Shown here: positions 17,682 to 25,902 of the stretch, one piece after another | How positions within the stretch are numbered: position 1 is the first letter of the stretch | Layout: every line of letters starts with the position of its first letter | Source: Scandinavium hiltneri | GTDB taxonomy: Bacteria > Pseudomonadota > Gammaproteobacteria > Enterobacterales > Enterobacteriaceae | NCBI RefSeq assembly: GCF_024764835.1 | Contig: NZ_JALIGE010000073.1 | Location: forward strand, 248,001 to 312,000 | DNA: 64,000 bases | Reading direction: 5' to 3' | Made by a program: the position numbers and the translations under genes | Notes under the pieces: generated by a model | What the model was told of the DNA's origin: nothing | Databases searched by the model: none | The model's input: the letters and a program-made list of their open reading frames with translations, nothing else

Positions 17682-18445
17682 AACAACACCAGCAACCGAT
17701 AATCAATGGCTGGCTGGCCATTCCGAGCAGTTACAGTGCCGAAATCGTCGGCCACCAGGGGTATGACTCAGTCACGGTCGATATGCAACACGGTATGATC
17801 GACTTCGCCTCCGCGCTGACCATGTTACAGGCACTCTCCTCGACTCCTGCAACTCCCATTGCACGTGTCTCGCACAATGACGGGGCGCTCATTATGCAAC
17901 TGCTCGATGCAGGCGCATACGGCATTATCTGCCCGATGGTTTCCACCGCCGACGAGGCGCGCCGTTTCGTCTCGGCCTGCCGCTATCCGCCTCTGGGTAA
18001 CCGCTCATTCGGACCCGCGCGCGCCCTGCTGTATGGCGGCAAAGATTATCCTCAACATGCCAACGAGCAAATCCTGACCCTGGCGATGATTGAAACCCGT
18101 GATGGCTTAAAAAATCTGGATGCGATCCTCGATGTGGAAGGATTAGACGGCATTTTCATTGGGCCTAACGATCTTTCCCTGACGCTGACCGGCACGGCCA
18201 GTGCAGAGTCTCAGCACCCGGAAATGCTGGAGGCGGTCGATCATGTTCTCAAACGCACTCAAGCGGCCAACAAAATTGCCGGAATCTTCTGCACCTCGGG
18301 CCAGGCTGCGGCTGACCGTATCGCGCAAGGTTTCACCCTGGTGACGCCAGCAAATGATGTTATGCAACTCTCTCAGGCTGGTCGCGAAGCGGTTGCTCGC
18401 GCTCGCGGCAACGTTCTTCCGGCCCGTTCAGGTTCCGGTTATTAA
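17663..18445 (+). CDS. HpcH/HpaI-family 2-oxo acid aldolase
   Basis: A 260-residue class II (metal-dependent) aldolase like HpaI and GarL, which splits a 4-hydroxy-2-oxo acid into pyruvate and an aldehyde. Seen residues: His in DMQHGMIDF, Arg in ARVSHND, metal Glu in IETRDGLKNL, metal Asp in GIFIGPNDLSL. The usual DAEH motif reads DMQH, so the Glu before the catalytic His is Gln. The start MRINPLKQ is chosen because the GAGG site lies 6-9 bases upstream; an in-frame ATG lies 7 codons earlier. It likely gives the pathway its pyruvate-yielding step. Confidence 0.83.
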   Translation: MRINPLKQHQQPIINGWLAIPSSYSAEIVGHQGYDSVTVDMQHGMIDFASALTMLQALSSTPATPIARVSHNDGALIMQLLDAGAYGIICPMVSTADEARRFVSACRYPPLGNRSFGPARALLYGGKDYPQHANEQILTLAMIETRDGLKNLDAILDVEGLDGIFIGPNDLSLTLTGTASAESQHPEMLEAVDHVLKRTQAANKIAGIFCTSGQAAADRIAQGFTLVTPANDVMQLSQAGREAVARARGNVLPARSGSGY

Positions 18446-18455
18446 TGGAGATGGT

Positions 18456-19640
18456 ATGAAAAACACGACTCTGACCCACGAAGAAGCCCGTAAGCGCCTG
18501 ATTACGCCAGAAGATATGGTGTCATGCAGCGTGGCGTTTATTGACTGCAAATTACCCGGCTCTCATCTTAAGCAGAATTACTCGTTTATCGGGCCTGGCG
18601 TCACGCAATCGAGCGAGCAAGTCATCAATATTCCGCTGCCTCACGGTTTCAACATTGGCGCTGCCGCAATGCCGAAAGGCGTCACCAATAATCTTCATCT
18701 TCATTTCACCGCCGAAGTGTTCCTGATCCATGAAGGGAGTTGGCGCTTTCGCTGGGGTGCAAATGGCGAAAATGAAGCGACATTCAGCGCACCGGCAATT
18801 TTGTCGATCCCGACGTGGATCTTCCGTGGTTTTACCAATGCTTCAGCAACGGACACCGATGGCTGGGTCTTCACCGTACTGGGCGGCGATAACACCGGCG
18901 GTATTATCTGGCACCCCTCCGTTATGCAAGCGGCGAAAGAATACGGGTTATACCTCAGCCGCGAGAACATGCTGATCGATGTTGAAAAAGGAGATGCGAT
19001 TCCGGACGCTTCGGCGCTGATGCCGGAACTGGCACAAGCCGAAATCGAGAGTCTCACCCACTATACGCCGCAGCAAATGGCAGAATTTGCGGTGACGGGT
19101 GAGCAACGCCAATGGTCCTCGCAGGGATTGCTGGATGCAATCCTGCCCGGCCACGGTGCACAAATTGCGCCGGTTATCGGGTTTGGTGTCAGCCAGGATC
19201 GAAACAGCCAGCCGAAAATTATCCGTCCTCATGGTTTTTCAGTGGAATGGTTGAAACTGCCAGCGGGCGGCCAGCTTGGCCGTCACCGTTGTGAGCAGGT
19301 TCAGGTGATCATGGTCTTTAAAGGCACGCTGGAAGTGACGTTCAATCACCAGGGTGAAGAGGTGGTCCTCACCGCCCCTGAACGCTCGGTCATTTCTGTT
19401 CCGGAAAACTGCTGGCGGCAGTACCGTGCGCTGGACGGTGAGTGTGAAGTGACGCTGACCAGTCGTGGCGATCAGCGCAAAACGCTCTACTGGGATGAAG
19501 AGATCGTCGCCGCAGCGGAGCAACACGGCTGGGCTGTAGATCCTGACGGCTATATTGCGAAGGTAGATGTCATGCCTCTTACGGCACGTAAGGTTGCCCG
19601 CCGCGTGTCTGCGGCCTACACCGCGCGCATCGAAAACTAG
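18456..19640 (+). CDS. Bicupin protein of unknown activity (gentisate-dioxygenase-like fold)
   Basis: A 394-residue protein with two cupin domains. The first (about residues 65-150) has the metal motif HLHFTAEVFLIHEG (HxHxxxE), but its second motif reads PTWIFRGFTN, with Arg where the usual His stands. The second cupin (about 265-350) has RHRCEQVQVIMVFKG. The frame extends 34 codons upstream over the aldolase gene, but the ATG after GGAGATGGT is the clear start. It could be a ring-cleaving dioxygenase, an isomerase or an oxalate-decarboxylase-like enzyme; the sequence does not decide. It is the last gene of the operon. Confidence 0.7.
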   Translation: MKNTTLTHEEARKRLITPEDMVSCSVAFIDCKLPGSHLKQNYSFIGPGVTQSSEQVINIPLPHGFNIGAAAMPKGVTNNLHLHFTAEVFLIHEGSWRFRWGANGENEATFSAPAILSIPTWIFRGFTNASATDTDGWVFTVLGGDNTGGIIWHPSVMQAAKEYGLYLSRENMLIDVEKGDAIPDASALMPELAQAEIESLTHYTPQQMAEFAVTGEQRQWSSQGLLDAILPGHGAQIAPVIGFGVSQDRNSQPKIIRPHGFSVEWLKLPAGGQLGRHRCEQVQVIMVFKGTLEVTFNHQGEEVVLTAPERSVISVPENCWRQYRALDGECEVTLTSRGDQRKTLYWDEEIVAAAEQHGWAVDPDGYIAKVDVMPLTARKVARRVSAAYTARIEN

Positions 19641-19697
19641 ATTCGCCCTATACCGGCTCTTCCGCCGGTAAAAAATCCTACCGACTCTCTCTTTCAA

Positions 19698-19725
19698 AGC
19701 CATCTGCACGTCAGATGGCTTTTTT
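19698..19725 (+). terminator. Terminator of the catabolic operon
   Basis: A perfect 9-bp stem AGCCATCTG / CAGATGGCT with loop CACGT, followed by six T. Confidence 0.9.
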
Positions 19726-19779
19726 CATTTAGATGATTCAGCGAGTTATCGCTGGCCAGCGTTTTCACAAACTGTCGCG

Positions 19780-20499
19780 TTAATCCCGCACAATCCATGA
19801 TACCTGCTGAGTTTTCGTTGCCGGAACGTGCGTGCGTCGGCGATACGACCCTAAGCTGTCGGGCGTACAGTAGGTACAGTGTGCCAGACAGTCGATGTTT
19901 TCCTGCCGCACTCCTGCATCCAGTAGATGAATCTCGCAAAATGTCGGTAAATCAAACCACAGACTGTTTTCTTCACGTGCTGTGGCACTGATCGCATTTG
20001 GCCCTCGCGCTGCCACAGAGAACAAACGCTGCTTGTGTTGGCGCACCTGTTCTGCGGCAGGTGTTTGTAATAACGCGTCATAAAATGAGGGCGACACCTC
20101 ATAACAGCACGGGCGAATATGCGGACCGATAGCAACGATAATATCCTCAAGACTCACCCCCGCTGCGATAAACTGCGCCACGCTTTCCCGCACGATGCCC
20201 TGCGCGGTACCGCGCCATCCGGCATGAACGCTGGCAATAAAGCGTCCGTCACGCGACGCCATCAATAAGGGTAAACAATCTGCGGTATAGACCCCGATCT
20301 GCTGGCCTGAAATTTGCGTAAAAAGGCCATCCGCATGAGGACGCTCTGTAGGAGGTGCGACGTAATTGAGGATCTCCGTGCCGTGGACCTGCTTGATATC
20401 CACGAGGGTGGATTTATCAAACACCGCGAATTCATGCACGTCGAGAAAGGCGTGGCGAACGCCGGGGATGTCTGCCAGTAAACGGGAAAAATAGGCCAT
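19780..20499 (-). CDS. PgeF/YfiH-family protein (DUF152, laccase-domain), paralogue
   Basis: A 239-residue member of the YfiH family, known as a peptidoglycan editing factor or purine nucleoside phosphorylase/adenosine deaminase-like enzyme depending on the member. The conserved site residues are seen: His in QVHGTE, Cys in YTADCLPLL, His in SVHAGWRG, and the C-terminal CTYCTPDSLGSYRR. True enterobacterial pgeF sits next to bamD/clpB, so this is a second, diverged copy. It is a single-gene unit convergent with the preceding operon. Confidence 0.82.
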   Translation of the reverse strand: MAYFSRLLADIPGVRHAFLDVHEFAVFDKSTLVDIKQVHGTEILNYVAPPTERPHADGLFTQISGQQIGVYTADCLPLLMASRDGRFIASVHAGWRGTAQGIVRESVAQFIAAGVSLEDIIVAIGPHIRPCCYEVSPSFYDALLQTPAAEQVRQHKQRLFSVAARGPNAISATAREENSLWFDLPTFCEIHLLDAGVRQENIDCLAHCTYCTPDSLGSYRRRTHVPATKTQQVSWIVRD

Positions 20500-20539
20500 G
20501 AGGTTCTGTCATTCGAATGTCGTAGCCTTTAACCGTAAT

Positions 20540-20578
20540 CCAGCGACGCCTTTCCGACAAGTCGGCAGGCATCGCTGG
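20540..20578. repeat. Long imperfect inverted repeat between the PgeF paralogue and the amino-acid ABC genes
   Basis: Outer arms CCAGCGACGCC and GGCATCGCTGG (one mismatch) enclose CCGACAAGTCGG. It lies just after the end of the ABC operon (minus strand) and may be its terminator or a REP-type element. Confidence 0.55.
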
Positions 20579-20588
20579 CAACGATTAA

Positions 20589-21320
20589 TTACAACACCTT
20601 ACTGAGAAACGACGCGGTGCGAGGGTTCTGCGGCGCGCTGAAAATCTGCTCTGGCGTGCCCTGCTCCTGAATAATGCCCTGGTCGATGAAAATCACCCGA
20701 TCCGCCACTTCGCGAGCAAAGCCCATTTCGTGGGTCACGATAACCATCGTCATCCCTTCCGTGGCCAGGTTTTTCATCACTTCCAGCACGTCGCCGACCA
20801 GTTCTGGGTCAAGCGCGGACGTCGGCTCATCGAACAGCATGAGCGACGGCTGCATCGCTAAAGCCCGGGCAATGGCCACGCGCTGCTGCTGCCCGCCGGA
20901 CAGACTGGACGGCCAGGCATCGCGCTTATCGCTCAAACCGACTTTCGCCAGCAGCCCTTCGGCATAGGTCACTGCCTCGGCGCGGGACATGCCGCGCAGC
21001 GCCATCGGCGCCATCAGCAGGTTATCCAGCACCGTCATGTGCGGAAACAGGTTAAAGCGCTGGAAGACCATGCCCACACTCTCGCGGAGTTTATTGAGAT
21101 CGGTCTTCTTATCGTGTACCGGGAAGCCGTTGACCTCCACTTCGCCTTCGCTCACCGATTCCAGCGCGTTCATGCAGCGTAAAAAGGTGCTTTTCCCGGA
21201 GCCGGAAGGCCCAATCACGCAGACCACCTCCTGCGGTTGAATATCACAGTCGATACCGCGCAGAACGTGGCTCGCACCGAAGTGCTTATGCAGATTTTTA
21301 ATGTGAATCACTTTTGCCAA
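20589..21320 (-). CDS. Polar amino-acid ABC transporter, ATP-binding subunit
   Basis: A 243-residue GlnQ/HisP-type ATPase. Walker A GPSGSGKST, Q-loop FQRFNLFPHM, signature LSGGQQQRVAIARAL, Walker B LMLFDEPTSALDPE and switch His VTHEMGF are all present. It overlaps the permease gene by 23 bases and is last in the operon. The substrate is probably a polar or charged amino acid; the sequence does not tell which. Confidence 0.9.
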   Translation of the reverse strand: MAKVIHIKNLHKHFGASHVLRGIDCDIQPQEVVCVIGPSGSGKSTFLRCMNALESVSEGEVEVNGFPVHDKKTDLNKLRESVGMVFQRFNLFPHMTVLDNLLMAPMALRGMSRAEAVTYAEGLLAKVGLSDKRDAWPSSLSGGQQQRVAIARALAMQPSLMLFDEPTSALDPELVGDVLEVMKNLATEGMTMVIVTHEMGFAREVADRVIFIDQGIIQEQGTPEQIFSAPQNPRTASFLSKVL

Positions 21321-22062
21321 ACCTCTTTTCCAGACGGTTAACCAGCTGCGCCAGCACGAAGGTAATTACCCAATAGACAACCGAAATGGTCAGGTACGGT
21401 TCCCAATAAGTGGCGTACGCCCCGGAAACGGTACGCGCGGCGTACGCCAGGTCTGCCAGACCAATCGCCGACGCCAGCGAAGAGTCTTTCACAATCGCGA
21501 TGGCGTTATTGCCGAGTGGCGGCAGAATACGGCGAAACGCCTGCGGTAAAATCACCTTGCGCATGGTTTTCCACCACGGCATACCCAGCGCGCGGGACGC
21601 TTCCATCTGGCCTTTATCAATCGACTGAATGCCTGCGCGGAAAATCTCCGACACATAGGCCCCGGCGTTGAGCGTAATCGCCACGATGCAGGACAAAAAC
21701 GCACCGTAGTTTGATCGCAATTCACGGGCGAAATCGCTGCTCATCACGCCGTGAGTTACCAGCAGACCATCGCGTGGGTTAATGAACAGCGGTACCAGCG
21801 CAAAATGGACCACCATGATTTGCACGAACAGCGGTGTGCCGCGAAAGGCGCTGACATAAAAGCGCACCGGGAACTGCACCAGATAGCGCAGCACATATTT
21901 CCACGGCCCGTGTTCGGCCTTCGCCATCCGGCCCAGGCCGAGCGTCAGCCCCCACAGCGTACCGAGGATCACACAAATAATGGTGCATTTGAGGGTCATT
22001 ATCGCGCCGTCAATAAACAGCGGGCCGTACTCCTCGATAATTTCCCAACGGAATCCCGTCAT
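21298..22062 (-). CDS. Polar amino-acid ABC transporter, permease
   Basis: A 254-residue HisMQ-type inner-membrane permease starting MTGFRWEIIEEYGPLF. It has about five TM segments and the EAA loop EASRALGMPWWKTMRKVILPQAFR. The frame runs 34 codons further upstream through the attenuator hairpin, but the ATG with an AGGGA ribosome site is the family start. A single permease gene implies a homodimer. Confidence 0.9.
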   Translation of the reverse strand: MTGFRWEIIEEYGPLFIDGAIMTLKCTIICVILGTLWGLTLGLGRMAKAEHGPWKYVLRYLVQFPVRFYVSAFRGTPLFVQIMVVHFALVPLFINPRDGLLVTHGVMSSDFARELRSNYGAFLSCIVAITLNAGAYVSEIFRAGIQSIDKGQMEASRALGMPWWKTMRKVILPQAFRRILPPLGNNAIAIVKDSSLASAIGLADLAYAARTVSGAYATYWEPYLTISVVYWVITFVLAQLVNRLEKRFGKSDSH

Positions 22063-22074
22063 AGCTTTTCCCTG

Positions 22075-22110
22075 AAAAAAACGGCGATCGTCAGCAGTGG
22101 CGATCGCCGT
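22075..22110 (-). terminator. Intra-operon attenuator between binding protein and permease
   Basis: On the minus strand ACGGCGATCG / CGATCGCCGT forms a perfect 10-bp stem followed by seven T, in the 68-base gap after the binding-protein gene. It should let the binding protein be made in excess over the membrane components. Confidence 0.8.
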
Positions 22111-22129
22111 GAAAATAAAAAAGAAGATA

Positions 22130-22897
22130 TTACTGAGCTGGCAACGTCGGAACGTCTGCGTCAAACCAGGTTTGATAAATTTTGGCGTAGGTGCCGTCGG
22201 CGACGATCTTTTTCAGGCCGTCGTTAATTTTGCCGAGCAGTTCGGTGTTGCCTTTCGCTACCGCAATACCGAAATACTGACGCTCAAATTTGGCATCCGG
22301 GACCAGTTTGAACTGTTTTTCCGGGTGCTGTTTGATGTAGTACTTCACCACACCAACATCGCCGACCGCTGCGCTCACGCCATCTTCGAACAGTTCTTGC
22401 AGCATTAACGGCGTGTTGTCGAAGCGCTTGATGGCAGTACTGTTTTTACCCAGCACGTCAGAGACCACGATGTCCCCGGTGCTGGAGTTCACTACGCCGA
22501 CCTTCTCGTCTTTCAGCGCCGCCAGCGAACTGACTTTAGAATCCTTCGGCACCACAATCGACTGTTCCGCCGGGAAGTACGGCGCGGAGAAGTCGATCAT
22601 CTGCTTACGCTTGTCGGTAATGGTGATGCCGGAAATGATGATGTCACGGTCGCCGGAATTGAGGGTAGCGAAGATACCTTCCCACGGCGTGTTGATCAGT
22701 TTGATATCGAAGTTCTCGGCTTTGGCGATGGCTTTAATCACATCGATATCAAAACCTTCCAGCTGTTTCTGGCTGTTTTCAAATTCAAACGGGCGATAGG
22801 TACCACCCGCGCCGACGATATACGTTTGAGCTGCCGCATGGGCGCTGGCCGCCAGCGCTGCTGTTAAACAAAATCCTTTTATCCATTTGCTGATCAT
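22130..22897 (-). CDS. Polar amino-acid ABC transporter, periplasmic binding protein
   Basis: A 255-residue SBP_bac_3 family protein. The signal peptide MISKWIKGFCLTAALAASAHAAAQ is followed by YIVGAGGTYRPFEFENSQKQLEGFDIDVI, the typical start of the amino-acid binding fold; the ligand-carboxylate motif region ISGITITDKRKQMIDFSAPY is seen. It is first in a three-gene operon. It resembles glutamine- and arginine-type binding proteins, but ligand identity is not fixed. Confidence 0.9.
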   Translation of the reverse strand: MISKWIKGFCLTAALAASAHAAAQTYIVGAGGTYRPFEFENSQKQLEGFDIDVIKAIAKAENFDIKLINTPWEGIFATLNSGDRDIIISGITITDKRKQMIDFSAPYFPAEQSIVVPKDSKVSSLAALKDEKVGVVNSSTGDIVVSDVLGKNSTAIKRFDNTPLMLQELFEDGVSAAVGDVGVVKYYIKQHPEKQFKLVPDAKFERQYFGIAVAKGNTELLGKINDGLKKIVADGTYAKIYQTWFDADVPTLPAQ

Positions 22898-23043
22898 ACC
22901 ATCACCTTTTTATGCATTTAATTTGCATAAAAATATATAACTTAATCGACATATGCAATACGAGAAGCAGGTTATTACATCCGGTTATAACGATCCTTCT
23001 CTTGATCCATTGTGATAATCGTCACGAAAGGTTTGCAACCTGC

Positions 23044-23071
23044 ATCGCTATATAATCTAATGCATAGCGAT
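23044..23071 (+). promoter_or_regulatory. ModE-like operator over the promoter of the FecCD-type importer
   Basis: Left half ATCGCTATATA, 6-bp spacer, right half TGCATAGCGAT (complement ATCGCTATGCA). The remembered ModE consensus is ATCGnTATATA-N6-TATATAnCGAT: the left half matches fully and the right half at all but two positions. A TATAAT -10 element (23051-23056) lies inside, so binding would repress. The box ends 23 bases before the ATG. Confidence 0.75.
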
Positions 23072-23094
23072 TTTTTCCCTTCTCAGAGTGAATC

Positions 23095-24159
23095 ATGTCC
23101 AGACTACACCGCCTTTATCTGTGCACTGCCCTTGCTTGCAGCGCTCTTCTCACCGCGACGGCCGCCCACGCTGACCGGACCGTTACTGACCAGTTGGGTC
23201 GTCAGGTCACGCTGCCCGATCACGTCAATCGCGTGGTGGTACTTCAGCATCAGACGCTGAATCTGCTGGTACAGCTGAATGCGCAGGACGATATCGTCGG
23301 CGTGATGAGCAGCTGGAAAAAACAGCTCGGGCCGCAGTTTGCACGCTTTATGCCGAAAATCACCACGCTGCCAATGCCGGGCGATCTGACCCAGGCCAAT
23401 ATTGAAAGCCTGCTGGCGCTGCATCCGCAGGTGGTTTTCGTGGCGAACTACGCGCCGACCGAAATGATCCAGCAGATTCAGAATGCCGGTATTCCGGTGG
23501 TGGCGATTTCTTTGCGCGAGGACGCCGCCAGCGAGAAAAATAAAATGAACCCGACAATGGCCAACGAAGAACAGGCCTATAACGACGGATTGAAGCAGGG
23601 CATTCGCCTGATTGGCGACGTAGTGGAACGGCCGAAAGAAGCCGAGGCGTTAATCAACTACACCTTCAGCGCACGCGCCAACGCTAACGCTCCGGTGGCC
23701 GAGATTCCTGAGGCTAAAAAAGTCCGCGTGTATATGGCAAACCCGGATCTCAACACCTACGGCTCAGGCAAATATACCGGGCTGATGATGGAACATGCAG
23801 GTGCGCTGAACGTGGCGGCGGCTACGGTTAAAGGCGCACGTCAGGTGTCGCTGGAGCAGGTTTTACAGTGGGATCCTCAGGTTATTTTTGTGCAGGACCG
23901 CTACCCACAGGTGCTGAAAGCCATCGAAAGCGATCCGCAGTGGCAGGCAATTGACGCCGTGAAAAACCACCGCGTGTGGCTGATGCCGGAATATGCCAAA
24001 GCCTGGGGCTATCCGATGCCGGAAGCGATGGCGATTGGTGAGCTGTGGATGGCGAAAAAACTCTATCCGGAGCGCTATAAAAACGTCGATGTGGATGCTC
24101 TGGCGCAGGATTACTATCAGCGCTTTTACCGCGTGAGCTGGAAATCGAATGCCCTCTGA
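23095..24159 (+). CDS. Type II (BtuF/FepB-like) periplasmic binding protein, probable molybdate/tungstate
   Basis: A 354-residue cluster-A binding protein with signal peptide ending near TAAHADR, followed by TVTDQLGRQVTLPDHVNRVVVLQHQ and a two-lobe fold with a long linking helix. By fold alone it would be called an iron-siderophore or cobalamin binding protein. The ModE-like box in its promoter, the absence of a Fur box, and a ModA-like neighbour make molybdate or tungstate more likely, as for Haemophilus MolA. It overlaps the permease gene by 11 bases. Confidence 0.8.
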   Translation: MSRLHRLYLCTALACSALLTATAAHADRTVTDQLGRQVTLPDHVNRVVVLQHQTLNLLVQLNAQDDIVGVMSSWKKQLGPQFARFMPKITTLPMPGDLTQANIESLLALHPQVVFVANYAPTEMIQQIQNAGIPVVAISLREDAASEKNKMNPTMANEEQAYNDGLKQGIRLIGDVVERPKEAEALINYTFSARANANAPVAEIPEAKKVRVYMANPDLNTYGSGKYTGLMMEHAGALNVAAATVKGARQVSLEQVLQWDPQVIFVQDRYPQVLKAIESDPQWQAIDAVKNHRVWLMPEYAKAWGYPMPEAMAIGELWMAKKLYPERYKNVDVDALAQDYYQRFYRVSWKSNAL

Positions 24160-25153
24160 GGCCCGGTTTCGCGCGCTGCAAATGGGGTTAATGGCCTTAA
24201 CGTTGCTGCTGGCACTGGTTTCGCTGTGTCTCGGCCAATATCATTTGCCAATTTGTGACGTTGTCACTCATCTTCTCCATCCTTATACGGCGAACGATAT
24301 CGCCGGACAGGTAGTGTGGACAGTGCGTTTACCACGCGTGGTGATGGCCTTTCTCTGCGGTGCGGCGCTTGGTTTGAGCGGCGCCACGCTACAGGGCGTG
24401 TTTCGCAATCCGCTGGTCGATCCGCATATCATCGGCGTGACCTCCGGCGCCGCGTTTGGCGGCACGCTGGCGATTCTGCTCGGGTTAAGTCCGCTTTTAA
24501 TGATGGGCTCGACATTTGGCTTTGGCCTGGCCGCACTGGGACTGGTGTATCTGATTGCGACCTTACAAGGGCGCGAAAGTACGCTGGTGCTTATTTTGTC
24601 GGGCATTATCCTCAGCGGCTTTTTCGCCGCGCTGGTCAGCCTGATGCAGTACCTCGCCGATACCGAAGAGGTGTTACCCAACATCGTATTCTGGCTGCTT
24701 GGCAGTTTTGCCACCGCCAACTGGCACAAAGTGATACTGGTCGCCGGGCCGGTGCTGCTGGCGGGTACGGTGCTGTTCGCCCTGCGCTGGCGCATCAATT
24801 TGCTGTCACTGGATGAGAAAGATGCGCGGGCGCTCGGCGTATCGGTGAAACCACTGCGTCGCGGGGTGCTGGTCAGCTGTGCATTGCTGGTTGCCGCCCA
24901 AGTGGCGGTCAGCGGCAGCATTGCCTGGGTCGGGCTGGTGATTCCGCATCTGGCGCGGCTGTTAGTCGGGGCCGACCATCGCCGCCTGTTGCCCACCGCG
25001 TTCTGGCTCGGCGGCGGGTTTATGATCGTGGTCGACGATCTCGCCCGCACCCTGACGAATGCCGAAATACCTATCGGCATTATTACCGCCCTGGTCGGCG
25101 CGCCGGCCTTCACCTTTTTGCTGATTTACAGCCAACGTCGGAGTGCGCCATGA
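24149..25153 (+). CDS. Type II ABC importer permease (FecCD/BtuC family), probable molybdate/tungstate
   Basis: A 334-residue, about 10-TM permease. Family motifs include RLPRVVMAFLCGAALGLSGATLQGVFRNPLVDP, here seen as two parts, and the C-terminal GLVIPHLARLLVGADHR loop that contacts the ATPase. Starts inside the end of the binding-protein gene and overlaps the ATPase gene by 4 bases (ATGA), so the three genes form a tight operon. It is the membrane part of a BtuCD-type importer. Confidence 0.85.
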   Translation: MPSEARFRALQMGLMALTLLLALVSLCLGQYHLPICDVVTHLLHPYTANDIAGQVVWTVRLPRVVMAFLCGAALGLSGATLQGVFRNPLVDPHIIGVTSGAAFGGTLAILLGLSPLLMMGSTFGFGLAALGLVYLIATLQGRESTLVLILSGIILSGFFAALVSLMQYLADTEEVLPNIVFWLLGSFATANWHKVILVAGPVLLAGTVLFALRWRINLLSLDEKDARALGVSVKPLRRGVLVSCALLVAAQVAVSGSIAWVGLVIPHLARLLVGADHRRLLPTAFWLGGGFMIVVDDLARTLTNAEIPIGIITALVGAPAFTFLLIYSQRRSAP

Positions 25154-25902
25154 TCACCGCTTCGTTATCCGTCAGCGAACTGCTGTACGGTCACGGCCAG
25201 CCGCTGTTTTCGCCGCTCAGTTTTGCCTGTCAGCCAGGGAAGATCTGGGCCGTACTTGGCGCGAATGGACGCGGAAAAAGTACCTTACTGGATACGCTGA
25301 CCGGGGTGTTGCCCGCCCTCGGTGGCCAGTTTTCGGTTGATGGCGGCGTCAGCGTGGTACCGCAGTCGTTTCGCCCGGCCTTCGCCTGGCAGGTGCAGGA
25401 CGTGGTGCTGATGGGCCGTGCTCGCCACGTGGCGCTGTTTTCACAGCCGTCAGCCGACGACCGACAGCAGGTCGCGAAGGCGCTGTCGCAGCTCAACATT
25501 TCCGCACTGGCGCAGCAAAACTTCGGCACGCTCTCCGGTGGTCAGCAGCAACTGGTGATGATTGCCCGGGCACTGGTCAGCGGCAGTCAGAATATTTTGC
25601 TTGATGAGCCTTGCTCCGCGCTGGACCTGGCTAATCAACAGGTGGTGCTGCAATTGATAAGCGACCTGGCACATCGCCAGCAGCGCAGCGTGCTGTTTAC
25701 GACGCACGATCCGACCCATGCATTGCAGGTGGCGAGCCATACGCTGATGCTGTTGCCGGAGGGGAAATGGCTGGCGGGTGAAACCGACGATGTGGTGACG
25801 GACCGCCATCTGCACCAGGCCTATGGTGTACCGGTCAGGACGCTGACGCTGGATGACTATCCGCGTCAGGTAATCGCCCCATTATTTTCCATTGAGCGTT
25901 AA
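25150..25902 (+). CDS. Type II ABC importer ATPase (FecE/BtuD family), probable molybdate/tungstate
   Basis: A 250-residue ATPase with Walker A GANGRGKST, signature LSGGQQQLVMIARAL, Walker B ILLDEPCSALD and switch His FTTHDPTHAL. It is the last gene of the operon and its 3' end overlaps the convergent ModA-like gene by 21 bases. The family serves siderophores, heme, cobalamin and, in Haemophilus MolC, molybdate/tungstate. Confidence 0.87.
   Translation: MITASLSVSELLYGHGQPLFSPLSFACQPGKIWAVLGANGRGKSTLLDTLTGVLPALGGQFSVDGGVSVVPQSFRPAFAWQVQDVVLMGRARHVALFSQPSADDRQQVAKALSQLNISALAQQNFGTLSGGQQQLVMIARALVSGSQNILLDEPCSALDLANQQVVLQLISDLAHRQQRSVLFTTHDPTHALQVASHTLMLLPEGKWLAGETDDVVTDRHLHQAYGVPVRTLTLDDYPRQVIAPLFSIER

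Noticed and set aside
13651..19640. Sulfopropanediol (DHPS) degradation operon
   Set aside because: Only the HisD/HpsN-like gene fits. There is no sulfolactate lyase, sulfolactate dehydrogenase or sulfonate exporter, while the aldolase and bicupin are unexplained by that pathway.
23095..25902. Siderophore or cobalamin importer
   Set aside because: The fold allows it, but there is no Fur box or cobalamin riboswitch, and the promoter has a ModE-like box. I keep it as the main alternative.
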